Origin: Clostridiaceae bacterium
Lineage (GTDB): Bacteria > Bacillota > Clostridia > Oscillospirales > Acutalibacteraceae
Length of the DNA: 12,972 nucleotides
Direction: 5' to 3'
Assembly: GCA_904501675.1 (NCBI GenBank)
Contig: CAJGCL010000053.1
Span: forward strand, 1-12,972
Below are positions 6,335 to 12,972 of this stretch, piece by piece (the stretch's first letter is position 1; the number at the start of each line of letters is the position of its first letter). Made by a program: the position numbers and the translations under genes. The notes beneath the pieces were generated by a model. It did not search any database and was not told the origin of the DNA. It saw only the letters and a program-made list of their open reading frames with translations.

Positions 6335-8359
6335 AAAGCTTACCCTTGTAAACAGCTTATCAACTTCATTTTCAAGGGCTTTTCGCTCATCTTCGGAAAT
6401 TTCTACTGTACAATTTATAATTTCCCTGGCAGAATTTTGCGCTTCGTAAAGTATGCGAGTATCTGTCATAAAATTTGCAACTCGCATATCCGGCAGACCA
6501 TGCTGACGAGATCCGAAGAAATCACCGGGTCCTCTCATTTCAAGGTCTTTTTTAGCAATTACAAATCCGTCTGTTGTGTCGCACATTATTTTAAAGCGGT
6601 CTGTTGCTTCTTCATTCTGTGCATCAGAAAGGAGGATACATGTACTTTCTTCTGTTCCTCTACCTATTCTTCCTCTGAGCTGATGAAGTTGCGAAAGACC
6701 AAATCTTTCTGCATTTTCAATTGCCATAACAGTAGCATTAGGCACATCTACGCCAACCTCTATTACAACAGTTGATATAAGCAAATCAATTTCACCATTG
6801 TAAAAACGCTTCATAACGGCGTCTTTATCTTTGGCTTTCATTTGTCCGTGCAAAAGACCTAAAGTGCAATCGGTAAAATGAGTGCTCTTTAAATATTCAT
6901 AGTATTCGGTAGCAGGAACAAGGTCGCTTTCCGATTCCTCTACAAGAGGGCAAACAATGTAGCATTGTCTTCCTTGAGCAATGTTCTTTTTAAGGAAGCT
7001 GTATATTCTTTCGTGATAGCTTGTAGGCACGCAATAGGTTTTTATTGGTTGCCTGCCTTTGGGAAGCTCATCAAGAATTGAAATATCAAGGTCGCCGTAA
7101 ATCATCATAGCAAGTGTACGCGGAATAGGTGTTGCCGACATAACAAGTGTATGGGGATTTGCGCCCTTATCTGTAAGGGTTGCCCTTTGTTTTACACCAA
7201 AACGGTGTTGCTCATCTGTAATAACAAGCCCTAATCTGAAAAACTCAACATCGTTCTGAATGATGGCGTGAGTACCAACTATAATATGGGCATTGCCGTA
7301 TTTTATTTTTTCTCGTATATCTCTTTTCTTTGCGGTGGTGAGGGAGCCTGTAAGAAGAACTATGTCTATTTCTTCGCCAAAAAAAGCTTGCAAAGTTTTA
7401 TAATGCTGATTTGCAAGCACCTCGGTCGGAGCCATAAGAGCTGCCTGATAGCCGTTTTTCACCGCATTATACATAAGCGCGGCAGCAACAGCAGTTTTAC
7501 CTGAACCAACATCACCCTGTAACAGACGATTCATAGGCTTTGAGGTTCCCATATCCTGTATTGCTTCCGAAACTGCCCTTTTCTGCGCACCTGTTGGTTC
7601 AAAAGGAAGAGCGCTGAAAAATTCCTTTGAAAAATCCGCCGCCATTTTAGGCGCAACTCTTCCTAAACTAGAAGATTTTTGCCACAAAAGACCCATTTGC
7701 AAAAGCAAAAGCTCTTCAAAAATAAGTCTGCGCTTTGCAAGTGAAAGCTCTTTTTCACTTTGCGGGAAATGAATTGCTCTGATAGCATCATTAAAAGGCA
7801 TAAGCCTGTATTTTTTAATAAGATATTCGGGAAGAATTTCAGGAATGTTATCGTCAATTTGCATCAGAGCCGTTTCCACAAGGCGCTCTGTAGTTTTAGA
7901 TGGAAGAGAGGCTGTTGCCTTGTAAATAGGGCGGATTCGCTGCTTATCCACTGCTTTTTCGAAGCGAGGAGAAAGCATTGTTCTCCCACCATACTTATCT
8001 TCCGTTACCTTGCCAAAGAAAAGATATTCTTCATTTTCTTTTAATTGGTCCTTAACATATTTGTTGTTAAAAAATACAATCTGCATATAGTCTGTACCGT
8101 CTGCAATTGCTGTTTTAACAAGAATTTTGCCGCCTTTTATGGTTACAACTGATGGCGCCTGAGCAACAACAGCTTTAAGGCACACATTTTCGTTAATTTG
8201 GGCGTCGCGTATAGGAGTAACAAAATTCCAGTCCTCATATGCACGCGGATAATTTCTTAAAAGGTCGGAAATGCTGTAAATATTCTGTTTTGCAAATACT
8301 TTAGCACGGGCTTCACCCACGCCTTTAAGGTATTGGATTCTTGATTCAAGATTTACCAC
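6329..8359 (-). CDS. recG: ATP-dependent DNA helicase RecG
   Basis: RecG remodels stalled replication forks and branch-migrates Holliday junctions. The 676-residue length is normal for the family. The N-terminal wedge/OB-fold domain (about 1-250) is followed by a superfamily 2 helicase core: Walker A GDVGSGKT (282-289), motif II DEQH (382-385), motif III MSATPIPRTLA, and the C-terminal TVVIEVGVDVPNA and QLRGRIGRG motifs specific to RecG. The start is GTG at 8359, with AGGAGG 7 nt upstream; the ATG overlapping it by 2 nt is in another frame and reaches a stop after one more codon. The DUF1294 gene ends 18 nt upstream, so the two are almost certainly co-transcribed. The C-terminus ends inside a 7-bp repeat, which supplies the stop codon; no clear terminator follows. 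Confidence 0.97.
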   Translation of the reverse strand: MVNLESRIQYLKGVGEARAKVFAKQNIYSISDLLRNYPRAYEDWNFVTPIRDAQINENVCLKAVVAQAPSVVTIKGGKILVKTAIADGTDYMQIVFFNNKYVKDQLKENEEYLFFGKVTEDKYGGRTMLSPRFEKAVDKQRIRPIYKATASLPSKTTERLVETALMQIDDNIPEILPEYLIKKYRLMPFNDAIRAIHFPQSEKELSLAKRRLIFEELLLLQMGLLWQKSSSLGRVAPKMAADFSKEFFSALPFEPTGAQKRAVSEAIQDMGTSKPMNRLLQGDVGSGKTAVAAALMYNAVKNGYQAALMAPTEVLANQHYKTLQAFFGEEIDIVLLTGSLTTAKKRDIREKIKYGNAHIIVGTHAIIQNDVEFFRLGLVITDEQHRFGVKQRATLTDKGANPHTLVMSATPIPRTLAMMIYGDLDISILDELPKGRQPIKTYCVPTSYHERIYSFLKKNIAQGRQCYIVCPLVEESESDLVPATEYYEYLKSTHFTDCTLGLLHGQMKAKDKDAVMKRFYNGEIDLLISTVVIEVGVDVPNATVMAIENAERFGLSQLHQLRGRIGRGTEESTCILLSDAQNEEATDRFKIMCDTTDGFVIAKKDLEMRGPGDFFGSRQHGLPDMRVANFMTDTRILYEAQNSAREIINCTVEISEDERKALENEVDKLFTRVSFN

Positions 8360-8377
8360 ATTTCCACCTCCTAAAAT

Positions 8378-8653
8378 TTAAAAATAATGAGTAACAAACA
8401 AAATCAATAATACAAAATGAAGAAAAATAATAAGCGGAAGACCTACCATAAAACGCTTGTGTTTTGTTTTATGGCGTATTTTCTTCATAACTGCAAGCTC
8501 TGCAACTGCTCCGCCTATAAGAGCAAGCAAGAAAAGCATTGCCTCGCTGACTCTGTGACGCGGAAATTTTACTGACGCTTTTTTATCAAAAAAGGTTACC
8601 GCTGCTGTAACAGCAGAAAGTATAAGGATATATATCAGAAAATATTCAAGCAT
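8378..8653 (-). CDS. Small DUF1294 membrane protein (YsdA-like)
   Basis: A 91-residue protein with three or four predicted membrane helices: about 3-21, 39-56 and 70-89. It carries the DUF1294 hallmarks: FFDKKAS near residue 21, RVSEAMLFLLALIGGA (about 34-49), then a basic HKTKHKRFMVGLP loop (about 61-73). The length fits the family, which includes B. subtilis YsdA. Its function is unknown. ATG at 8653 has a moderate GGGTGA ribosome binding site. It is the first gene of the transcript with recG; a sigma-A-like promoter lies 35-63 nt upstream. Confidence 0.88.
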   Translation of the reverse strand: MLEYFLIYILILSAVTAAVTFFDKKASVKFPRHRVSEAMLFLLALIGGAVAELAVMKKIRHKTKHKRFMVGLPLIIFLHFVLLILFVTHYF

Positions 8654-8687
8654 TCTATCACCCGAAAGTATAAAATGATTATTATTT

Positions 8688-8716
8688 ATTATAATATATT
8701 ATCCTGTGAAAAACAA
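8688..8716 (-). promoter_or_regulatory. Promoter of the DUF1294-recG operon
   Basis: The minus strand has TTGTTT (8716-8711), 17 nt, then consensus TATAAT (8693-8688). It begins directly after the terminator of the upstream transporter gene. Confidence 0.6.
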
Positions 8717-8720
8717 CAAG

Positions 8721-8746
8721 AAAAAAGGCGGTCAACTGACCGCCTT
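8721..8746 (-). terminator. Intrinsic terminator of the 498-residue transporter gene
   Basis: AAGGCGGTCA and TGACCGCCTT form a GC-rich 10-bp stem (8746-8725) with a tiny loop, followed on the minus strand by TTTTTT (8726-8721). It lies 15 nt past the stop codon at 8761. Confidence 0.93.
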
Positions 8747-8760
8747 AGGTTTATTGATTA

Positions 8761-10257
8761 TTAATCGTTTTCTTCTTCTATTTTCTTAACAACCTCATCT
8801 GGAACAGCTTCGCCGTGTTTAACAAAGAGAATGCAAAGGATACTGATGATAAACATAATCGGGCTGTAAACGAAGAGTGAAAGATATGTGCCTGAAAGCA
8901 TACGAACAATACCGTAGACGATAGGTGATGCAATCTGTGCTGAGAAGGTTGCTGTATAGTAGTAGCCTGTAAAAGTACCAACCTTATCAATACCACCGAT
9001 ATCGAGAACAAGAGGCAATGTGTTAACAGTAATAAGCATATTAGCAAAGCCACCGAAGATAAGAGCAACCCAAATAAGTGCCATACTGCCTGTAAGAACA
9101 TACATAAGGAAAACTGCCATAAAGATTACAAGACCGATAAGGATAGTTTTCTTTCTGCCAAGCTTCTTACCCATTTTACCTGCAGGAATAGCTGCAACAG
9201 CAGAGCAAACTGCGAAGAGAGTTGTCATGATAGTTGCTTCACTTGTTGATTTACCAAGAACCTCAGAAGCAAAGAGTGCAAAGAAAGTTGTAATAGCGTT
9301 TGTACCGCAGAAAAGGAAGAACAAACCGCCGAGCATAAATATAAGGCTCTTTCTTTCGCTCTTTGAAAGTTTCTGATTCTTTCTTGCTTCTTTTTCTGCT
9401 TTCTTAGCTGCTTTTTCAGCTTCAGCAGCTGCTTTTGCATTTGCAGCTTCCATTCTTGCAACGCCTGCATCAATTTTGCTTGAAGGTTCTTTAACGAAAA
9501 CACGAACAACAAGCATACCGATAATCATAACGATTGCGCCTACAAGGAAAACATACGGGAAGCTTGTTGTCTGCTCATTTTCCGCAGTAACCTTAACGCC
9601 TGTAGCAAGTACATACACTGCACCAACTGCAGTACCGGCAACCATACCGATAACTGAGCCAACACCACCCATAAGGTTAATGATAGCGTTACCTTCACTT
9701 CTCAGTGCAGGTGGAGTAAGAGCAGGCATAAGTGCAACTGCAGGAGCTCTCCAAAGAGACATGGAGAAAACGAAGAGAATAATGCAAACCATTGTTGCAG
9801 GAAGAGAGTTTGTTAATGCAACCCATGGAATAAGTGCAAACAGTGCTGCAGAAACAGGTGCGCCGAAAACAATGAAAGGACGGCGTTTACCTAATTTTGA
9901 ATGACAACGGTCCGAAAGCTTACCAAATGTTGGCTGGAAGATAACACCAAAGATGTTATCAAAAGTCATAATAATACCGATAAACAATGGAACAAGAGTA
10001 ATTCCGCCACCTGCGGCATTAACATCCTGACCTTGAGTTTTTGCAAACTCTGCAAGCACAGGGAATGCTTCGTTAAGACTCTGGCTAAGGTTTGTTATCC
10101 AGGTGGATTCTGTAAGTAATCTGTTAAGTATTTTTGTAATGTATGGGTCATAAATAGCCCATGCAATAGAAGATGCAAGGAAAGCGAAGCCTGTAAGTAT
10201 TGTATGACCTACGTGAAGCTTACCGTTTTTCTCGCAGAAGAGTTCCTGACGACTCAT
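8761..10257 (-). CDS. MFS sugar:cation symporter, GPH/SLC45 (sucrose transporter)-like
   Basis: A 498-residue, 12-helix transporter. The loop 2-3 motif KLSDRCHSKLGKRRPF is typical of GPH and SLC45/plant sucrose carriers, which import glycosides or disaccharides with H+ or Na+. Also visible are SLWRAPAVALMPALTP (helix 5 region) and PAGKMGKKLGRKK in loop 8-9. The central loop (about 256-305) is long and almost pure Ala/Lys/Glu (MEAANAKAAAEAEKAAKK and onwards), predicted to be a soluble helix. There is also a periplasmic-side insertion between helices 1 and 2 (about 45-85). Unlike the other two transporters in the window it has no C-terminal domain, ending with a short acidic KKIEEEND. ATG at 10257 is preceded by AAGGAGG with 7 nt spacing. 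It is transcribed alone, divergently from the 702-residue transporter. Substrate is unknown. Confidence 0.9.
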   Translation of the reverse strand: MSRQELFCEKNGKLHVGHTILTGFAFLASSIAWAIYDPYITKILNRLLTESTWITNLSQSLNEAFPVLAEFAKTQGQDVNAAGGGITLVPLFIGIIMTFDNIFGVIFQPTFGKLSDRCHSKLGKRRPFIVFGAPVSAALFALIPWVALTNSLPATMVCIILFVFSMSLWRAPAVALMPALTPPALRSEGNAIINLMGGVGSVIGMVAGTAVGAVYVLATGVKVTAENEQTTSFPYVFLVGAIVMIIGMLVVRVFVKEPSSKIDAGVARMEAANAKAAAEAEKAAKKAEKEARKNQKLSKSERKSLIFMLGGLFFLFCGTNAITTFFALFASEVLGKSTSEATIMTTLFAVCSAVAAIPAGKMGKKLGRKKTILIGLVIFMAVFLMYVLTGSMALIWVALIFGGFANMLITVNTLPLVLDIGGIDKVGTFTGYYYTATFSAQIASPIVYGIVRMLSGTYLSLFVYSPIMFIISILCILFVKHGEAVPDEVVKKIEEEND

Positions 10258-10274
10258 GTATAATCCTCCTTATA

Positions 10275-10290
10275 TGTGGAATCAACCACA
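10275..10290. promoter_or_regulatory. Inverted repeat, possible operator of the 498-residue transporter gene
   Basis: TGTGGAATCAACCACA has 5-bp arms around 6 nt and lies between the presumed -10 and the ribosome binding site, where a repressor would block transcription. No known regulator motif is recognised, so the role is inferred from position only. Confidence 0.3.
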
Positions 10291-10316
10291 ATAATACAAT
10301 TAATATTTTATCACAA
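10288..10316 (-). promoter_or_regulatory. Putative promoter of the 498-residue transporter gene
   Basis: Minus strand TTGTGA (10316-10311), 17 nt, TATTGT (10293-10288); a TATTAT is also present 14 nt after the -35. The CTTTTTGTGATA context and spacing match the promoter at 4980-5008. Confidence 0.45.
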
Positions 10317-10445
10317 AAAGAATTAAAATCAAACAAAATAAGAGTCCTCCGTTTATTTTTGGTGTTTTCAATAAATAAAAGGGTTTCAATTTGTTTATTA
10401 TGTTTTATGTTTTTTGTTTCTTACATTACGGTGTTTCCAGGTTTG

Positions 10446-10474
10446 TTGACAGGCTTTTTCTAAGAGATTATAAT
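10446..10474 (+). promoter_or_regulatory. Perfect-consensus sigma-A promoter of the 702-residue transporter gene
   Basis: TTGACA (10446-10451) and TATAAT (10469-10474) with exactly 17 nt between them. The transcript would start near 10481, giving a leader of about 32 nt with AAGGGGGT as the ribosome binding site. The remaining divergent gap (10317-10445) is AT-rich with nothing else recognised. Confidence 0.9.
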
Positions 10475-10512
10475 ATTTGTAAGTTATTCTAATCCTATAA
10501 GGGGGTAAAGGA

Positions 10513-12621
10513 ATGGAAACTCAAGGCAAAAACGGTATTATTTCTAAAGCTAAAAACACACTTTCTTTAGTTAAAGAATATTGGTATGAGCCAGCAAAGG
10601 GTAACTACATACCATATAAAGAGGTTGCAAGCCTTAGTGGTGCAGGCTTTGGTGTGCATTGGATAACTTTGCTTGCTTCAACAATAGGACTTGATGCATC
10701 CAACTTTCTTGTGGGCGCAAGCATAGGTTTAAAGCCAATGGATTTATCCATTATGCTTATTGTTGCAAATCTTGTAGGTATACCTATTGGTATATTCCGT
10801 AGCTGGTACTATGATAACCATAAGCTTGAGGGTGGCAAGTTTCTTCCATTTATAAGAAGGACGGGGCTTCCGATTGTTCTAATATCAACTATTTTCGTGT
10901 GGTTGCCATATGAAAATATGGAGTATCTAACCAAAGCAATAGTTGTTTGGTTTATGTATATGCTTTTAAATATTTTTTTGTGCTTCTACAGTGAAAGCTA
11001 TACGTATTTCCAACAGATTATTACACCAAATGCTCAGGAAAGAGCAAATGTAATGAGTATCTCGCAGGTTATATATTCATTTGCTCCAACTGTTACTGGT
11101 CTTGTAATTCCACTTGTTGCTGGTTTAACCTGGGGACTCAATAGTATATGGACTTACCGAATTATTTACCCCATATTTACCTTTGTTGGTCTTATTATAG
11201 GTACAATTTTCTTCCGTAAGGTTAAAGAAAGGCTGATTTTACCAAAGAAGAAGCCTGAACCCGTAAGAATGCTTGATGCAATAAGAGAGGTTGCCAAAAA
11301 CAAATATTACTGGATTATTCAGTCGGCAGCCTGGATTGTTTTTCTTGAAGCAGGCTATGGTGTTATATTAAGCTGGTCGTTTGTTTATAGCCACGGTGGC
11401 GAATACCAGGAAATGTTAGGTGTTGCCAATACAGTTATAGGCAATGCAGGCTTGTGGTCTATGCTGCTTTGCCCCTTTGCCATAAAGGCTATGGGCAAAA
11501 GAAATCTTTTGATTACTGCTAACTCTGTAAATATTGTTTTTTTGCTTATTCTTTATTTTACATACAAGAATCTTATTCTACTTTGTATTCTTTGGTATAT
11601 AAACACTTTCATAAACACCTTCTGGAATATTGTTCAGCACCAGATAAGCGCCGATATGCGAGATTATCATCAATGGAAAACAGGAGTTAGAGTTGATGGC
11701 CTTTTTGGCCCTTTAGGTATTATAGGTACGGTTATCGGTTTTTTTACAGGTCTTGTTTATCCTGCAATATACGAAAAAATGGGATTGCTGGATGACTACA
11801 ATGTGCTTTATGATGATAATATCAGAAACAATCTTTTCGAGATTTTGATTTTGTGCTCTGCTTTAGGTGCCCTTCTTAATCTTATACCTTTCTGCTTCTA
11901 TGATTTAACAGAGAACAAGCACAAGGCATATGTAGGCGTTTTGAGAATTCGTGCTATGTTTGAAAACTATTCTCTTGGTGAGCTTGAGGAAGGCGAGCTT
12001 GAGGATGCAATGGAAATTATAGTTGAGGCAAGAGAGCTGTATAATAAAGAAAAAACACCTATTACTAAGGGTATGAGTAAAGAAGAAAGAAAAAAAGCCA
12101 AAGGAAGAAATCTTGCTATTGAAAGATCAGCTATTATTATGCAGGATGTTTACAAGTTCTCAACCGAAGCAGGTGAAAAGAGAATTTCACAGGCAAGGCA
12201 GGATGTAGAAAATGGATGTATTTATCTGTATGACAATGCAGACGAGTTGTTGAGAATGGCTAAGGCTATGCCGAAGAGAACTCTCAAGGAAAAGGAAATT
12301 CGTTCTGACGCTATAAAGAATGCAAGAATCAAGAAAAGGTCTGCAAGGCTTCTGAGAAAGTATGGTGCCGACAGCATAAAGGCTCCTAATGAAAGCGTAC
12401 AGGAGGAAATTTTGAGCAGAGAAGCGACAAGCTTTATTGAGAGTATGAAGATAAAGAGAGAGCTTAATGCGTATCTTAAAATGGTTTCAATTTATACTGC
12501 AATAGTAAAGCCCTATACAGATGCTCAAAATATTTTAACTCAGTTTGAAAACTACACTCACTATGAGGAGCTTGAAAATAGATATTTTCAGTTGTGCGAA
12601 GCAAAGAAAGCAGAAATCTGA
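10513..12621 (+). CDS. GPH-type sugar:cation symporter with 240-residue C-terminal cytoplasmic domain
   Basis: A 702-residue protein: an N-terminal amphipathic lead (1-35), 12 membrane helices to about residue 462, then a charged, mainly helical tail (463-702). It is a paralogue of the protein at 2378-4936. Matching blocks in the membrane part include YSFAPTV after SQ.I/KSV, AIREVAKNKYYWII versus ALKAVAKNKYFWII, and ISADMRDYHQWKTG versus VQADIRDYQQYKTG. In the tail VLRIRAMFENY matches VLKIRAMFEDY, and YTDAQNILTQFENYTHYE matches YLDAQKLLNQKENYSHFD. The tail is therefore a conserved domain, not a random extension, though I cannot name it. The loop 2-3 GPH motif is weaker (DNHKLEGGKFLPF). The role is probably cation-driven glycoside uptake. 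ATG at 10513 has AAGGGGGT upstream. It is monocistronic, with its own promoter and terminator. Confidence 0.88.
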   Translation: METQGKNGIISKAKNTLSLVKEYWYEPAKGNYIPYKEVASLSGAGFGVHWITLLASTIGLDASNFLVGASIGLKPMDLSIMLIVANLVGIPIGIFRSWYYDNHKLEGGKFLPFIRRTGLPIVLISTIFVWLPYENMEYLTKAIVVWFMYMLLNIFLCFYSESYTYFQQIITPNAQERANVMSISQVIYSFAPTVTGLVIPLVAGLTWGLNSIWTYRIIYPIFTFVGLIIGTIFFRKVKERLILPKKKPEPVRMLDAIREVAKNKYYWIIQSAAWIVFLEAGYGVILSWSFVYSHGGEYQEMLGVANTVIGNAGLWSMLLCPFAIKAMGKRNLLITANSVNIVFLLILYFTYKNLILLCILWYINTFINTFWNIVQHQISADMRDYHQWKTGVRVDGLFGPLGIIGTVIGFFTGLVYPAIYEKMGLLDDYNVLYDDNIRNNLFEILILCSALGALLNLIPFCFYDLTENKHKAYVGVLRIRAMFENYSLGELEEGELEDAMEIIVEARELYNKEKTPITKGMSKEERKKAKGRNLAIERSAIIMQDVYKFSTEAGEKRISQARQDVENGCIYLYDNADELLRMAKAMPKRTLKEKEIRSDAIKNARIKKRSARLLRKYGADSIKAPNESVQEEILSREATSFIESMKIKRELNAYLKMVSIYTAIVKPYTDAQNILTQFENYTHYEELENRYFQLCEAKKAEI

Positions 12622-12640
12622 TATTATGACAGATGACAAA

Positions 12641-12670
12641 ATAAAAGAGAGCCCTTAGGCTCTCTTTTAT
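12641..12670 (+). terminator. Intrinsic terminator of the 702-residue transporter gene
   Basis: A perfect 13-bp stem (12641-12653 with 12658-12670), loop CTTA, with the U-rich run at the end of and just after the stem. It begins 20 nt past the stop codon. Confidence 0.92.
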
Positions 12671-12724
12671 TATTGGGAATATACTACAGTGGGGTTTAAG
12701 TCCCGATTAGTTTATTTTTACATA

Positions 12725-12760
12725 AAAATAAAGAACTCACAAAAGTGAATTCTTTATTTT
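12725..12760 (-). terminator. tRNA-type terminator, repeat copy 1
   Basis: A 16-bp stem (12760-12745 with 12740-12725) and loop TTTT, complete as minus-strand RNA with one G-U pair; the plus strand would have a C-A mismatch. It starts right at the CCA end of the tRNA fragment. Confidence 0.75.
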
Positions 12761-12782
12761 GGTGCAGAAGAAGGGACTTGAA
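12760..12782 (-). pseudogene. tRNA 3'-end fragment (T-loop to CCA), copy 1
   Basis: On the minus strand it reads as T-loop TTCAAGT, T-stem 3' strand CCCTT, acceptor strand CTTCTGC, discriminator A and encoded CCA. The 5 nt before the T-loop (AGCCC) cannot pair with CCCTT, and there is no body, anticodon or 5' acceptor strand (expected GCAGAAG). It is therefore a copy of only the last 23 nt of a tRNA. The intact gene may lie to the right of the window. Its identity cannot be given; discriminator A would allow Leu among others. Confidence 0.75.
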
Positions 12783-12874
12783 GGGCTACACCCTTCACGC
12801 TCGCAGGCTCGCTGACCCGATTATGTTCGGCTTCGCCGAGGGGGTTCAAGTCCCGATTAGTTTATTTTTACATA

Positions 12875-12910
12875 AAAATAAAGAACTCACAAAAGTGAAT
12901 TCTTTATTTT
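12875..12910 (-). terminator. tRNA-type terminator, repeat copy 2
   Basis: Identical to the hairpin at 12725-12760, shifted by 150 bp. Confidence 0.75.
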
Positions 12911-12932
12911 GGTGCAGAAGAAGGGACTTGAA
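12910..12932 (-). pseudogene. tRNA 3'-end fragment (T-loop to CCA), copy 2
   Basis: Identical to the fragment at 12760-12782, again lacking a matching T-stem 5' strand (AGCCC in that position), so it is not the end of the intact tRNA either. Confidence 0.75.
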
Positions 12933-12972
12933 GGGCTACACCCTTCACGCTCGCAGGCTCGCTGACCCGATT

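Larger units (their letters stand above)
12691..12972. repeat. Tandem repeat with 150-bp period, tRNA-derived (runs off right edge)
   Basis: Bases 12691-12822 and 12841-12972 align without gaps at an offset of exactly 150, with one visible difference (T12697 versus C12847). The complete first unit spans 12691-12840; the second is cut by the window end. Each unit holds, in plus order: a T-arm-like GGGTTCAAGTCCC, an AT-rich terminator hairpin, a minus-strand tRNA 3' end, a GAAGGG/CCCTTC hairpin (12780-12796), a GC-rich stretch, and a TCGGC/GCCGA hairpin (12827-12839). TTCAAGTCCC and GGGACTTGAA in the same unit form an inverted repeat around the terminator. Confidence 0.92.

Noticed and set aside
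7940..7952. DnaA-box-like TTATCCACT
   Set aside because: Lies in the recG coding sequence, is a single one-mismatch 9-mer, and is not clustered with others; expected by chance in AT-rich DNA.
9476..9904. Long plus-strand ORF of 142 codons
   Set aside because: Entirely antisense to the 498-residue transporter; low-complexity composition reflects the complementary membrane-protein codons.
12691..12972. CRISPR array
   Set aside because: The 150-bp units are near-identical along their whole length with no unique spacers, and the content is tRNA-derived.

Overview
The window comes from a low-GC, AT-rich chromosome of a Clostridia-type Firmicute, probably an anaerobic gut or rumen relative of Oscillospiraceae/Ruminococcaceae. 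The evidence is strong AGGAGG-type ribosome binding sites before most genes, near-consensus sigma-A promoters, intrinsic terminators, canonical Bacillus/Clostridium-type parS sites, a DUF1294-recG pair, and a SpoIIQ-like M23 protein that suggests a spore-former lineage. This taxonomy is inferred; there is no rRNA or other marker in the window.

Layout. Positions 1-8653 are read almost entirely on the minus strand. From the left they hold: the N-terminal part of an NhaC-family Na+/H+ antiporter (cut by the window edge); an M23 (LytM/SpoIIQ-like) membrane-anchored peptidase preceded by a compact structured RNA with its own strong promoter and a terminator that overlaps its basal stem; a gene-free stretch (1911-2341) holding two textbook parS (Spo0J/ParB-binding) sites at the ends of an imperfect inverted repeat built from 7-bp units; an 852-residue GPH-type sugar:cation symporter with a long charged cytoplasmic tail; a GH43 glycosidase; and the helicase gene recG with a small DUF1294 membrane protein just upstream. 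Next comes a second GPH/SLC45-like transporter on the minus strand (8761-10257). Divergent from it, on the plus strand, is a 702-residue GPH-type transporter (10513-12621) that is a clear paralogue of the 852-residue one, including its unusual tail. The right end (12691-12972) is a 150-bp tandem repeat; each unit carries, on the minus strand, the last 23 nt of a tRNA including CCA, followed by that tRNA's terminator.

How the genes fit together. Three GPH-like sugar transporters and one GH43 enzyme suggest uptake and intracellular trimming of arabino/xylo-oligosaccharides. GH43 has no signal peptide, so it probably acts on imported oligosaccharides. The two long-tailed transporters may be regulated through their tails, as LacS is through its IIA-like tail, although these tails look nothing like a IIA domain. 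NhaC could help maintain the cation gradients that such symporters use.

Best leads for something undescribed: (1) the parS-ended heptad inverted repeat; (2) the GPH transporters with a shared, unrecognised C-terminal domain; (3) the riboswitch-like leader before the M23 gene; (4) in-register 7-bp repeats abutting gene 3' ends; (5) the tandem tRNA-3'-end/terminator array.
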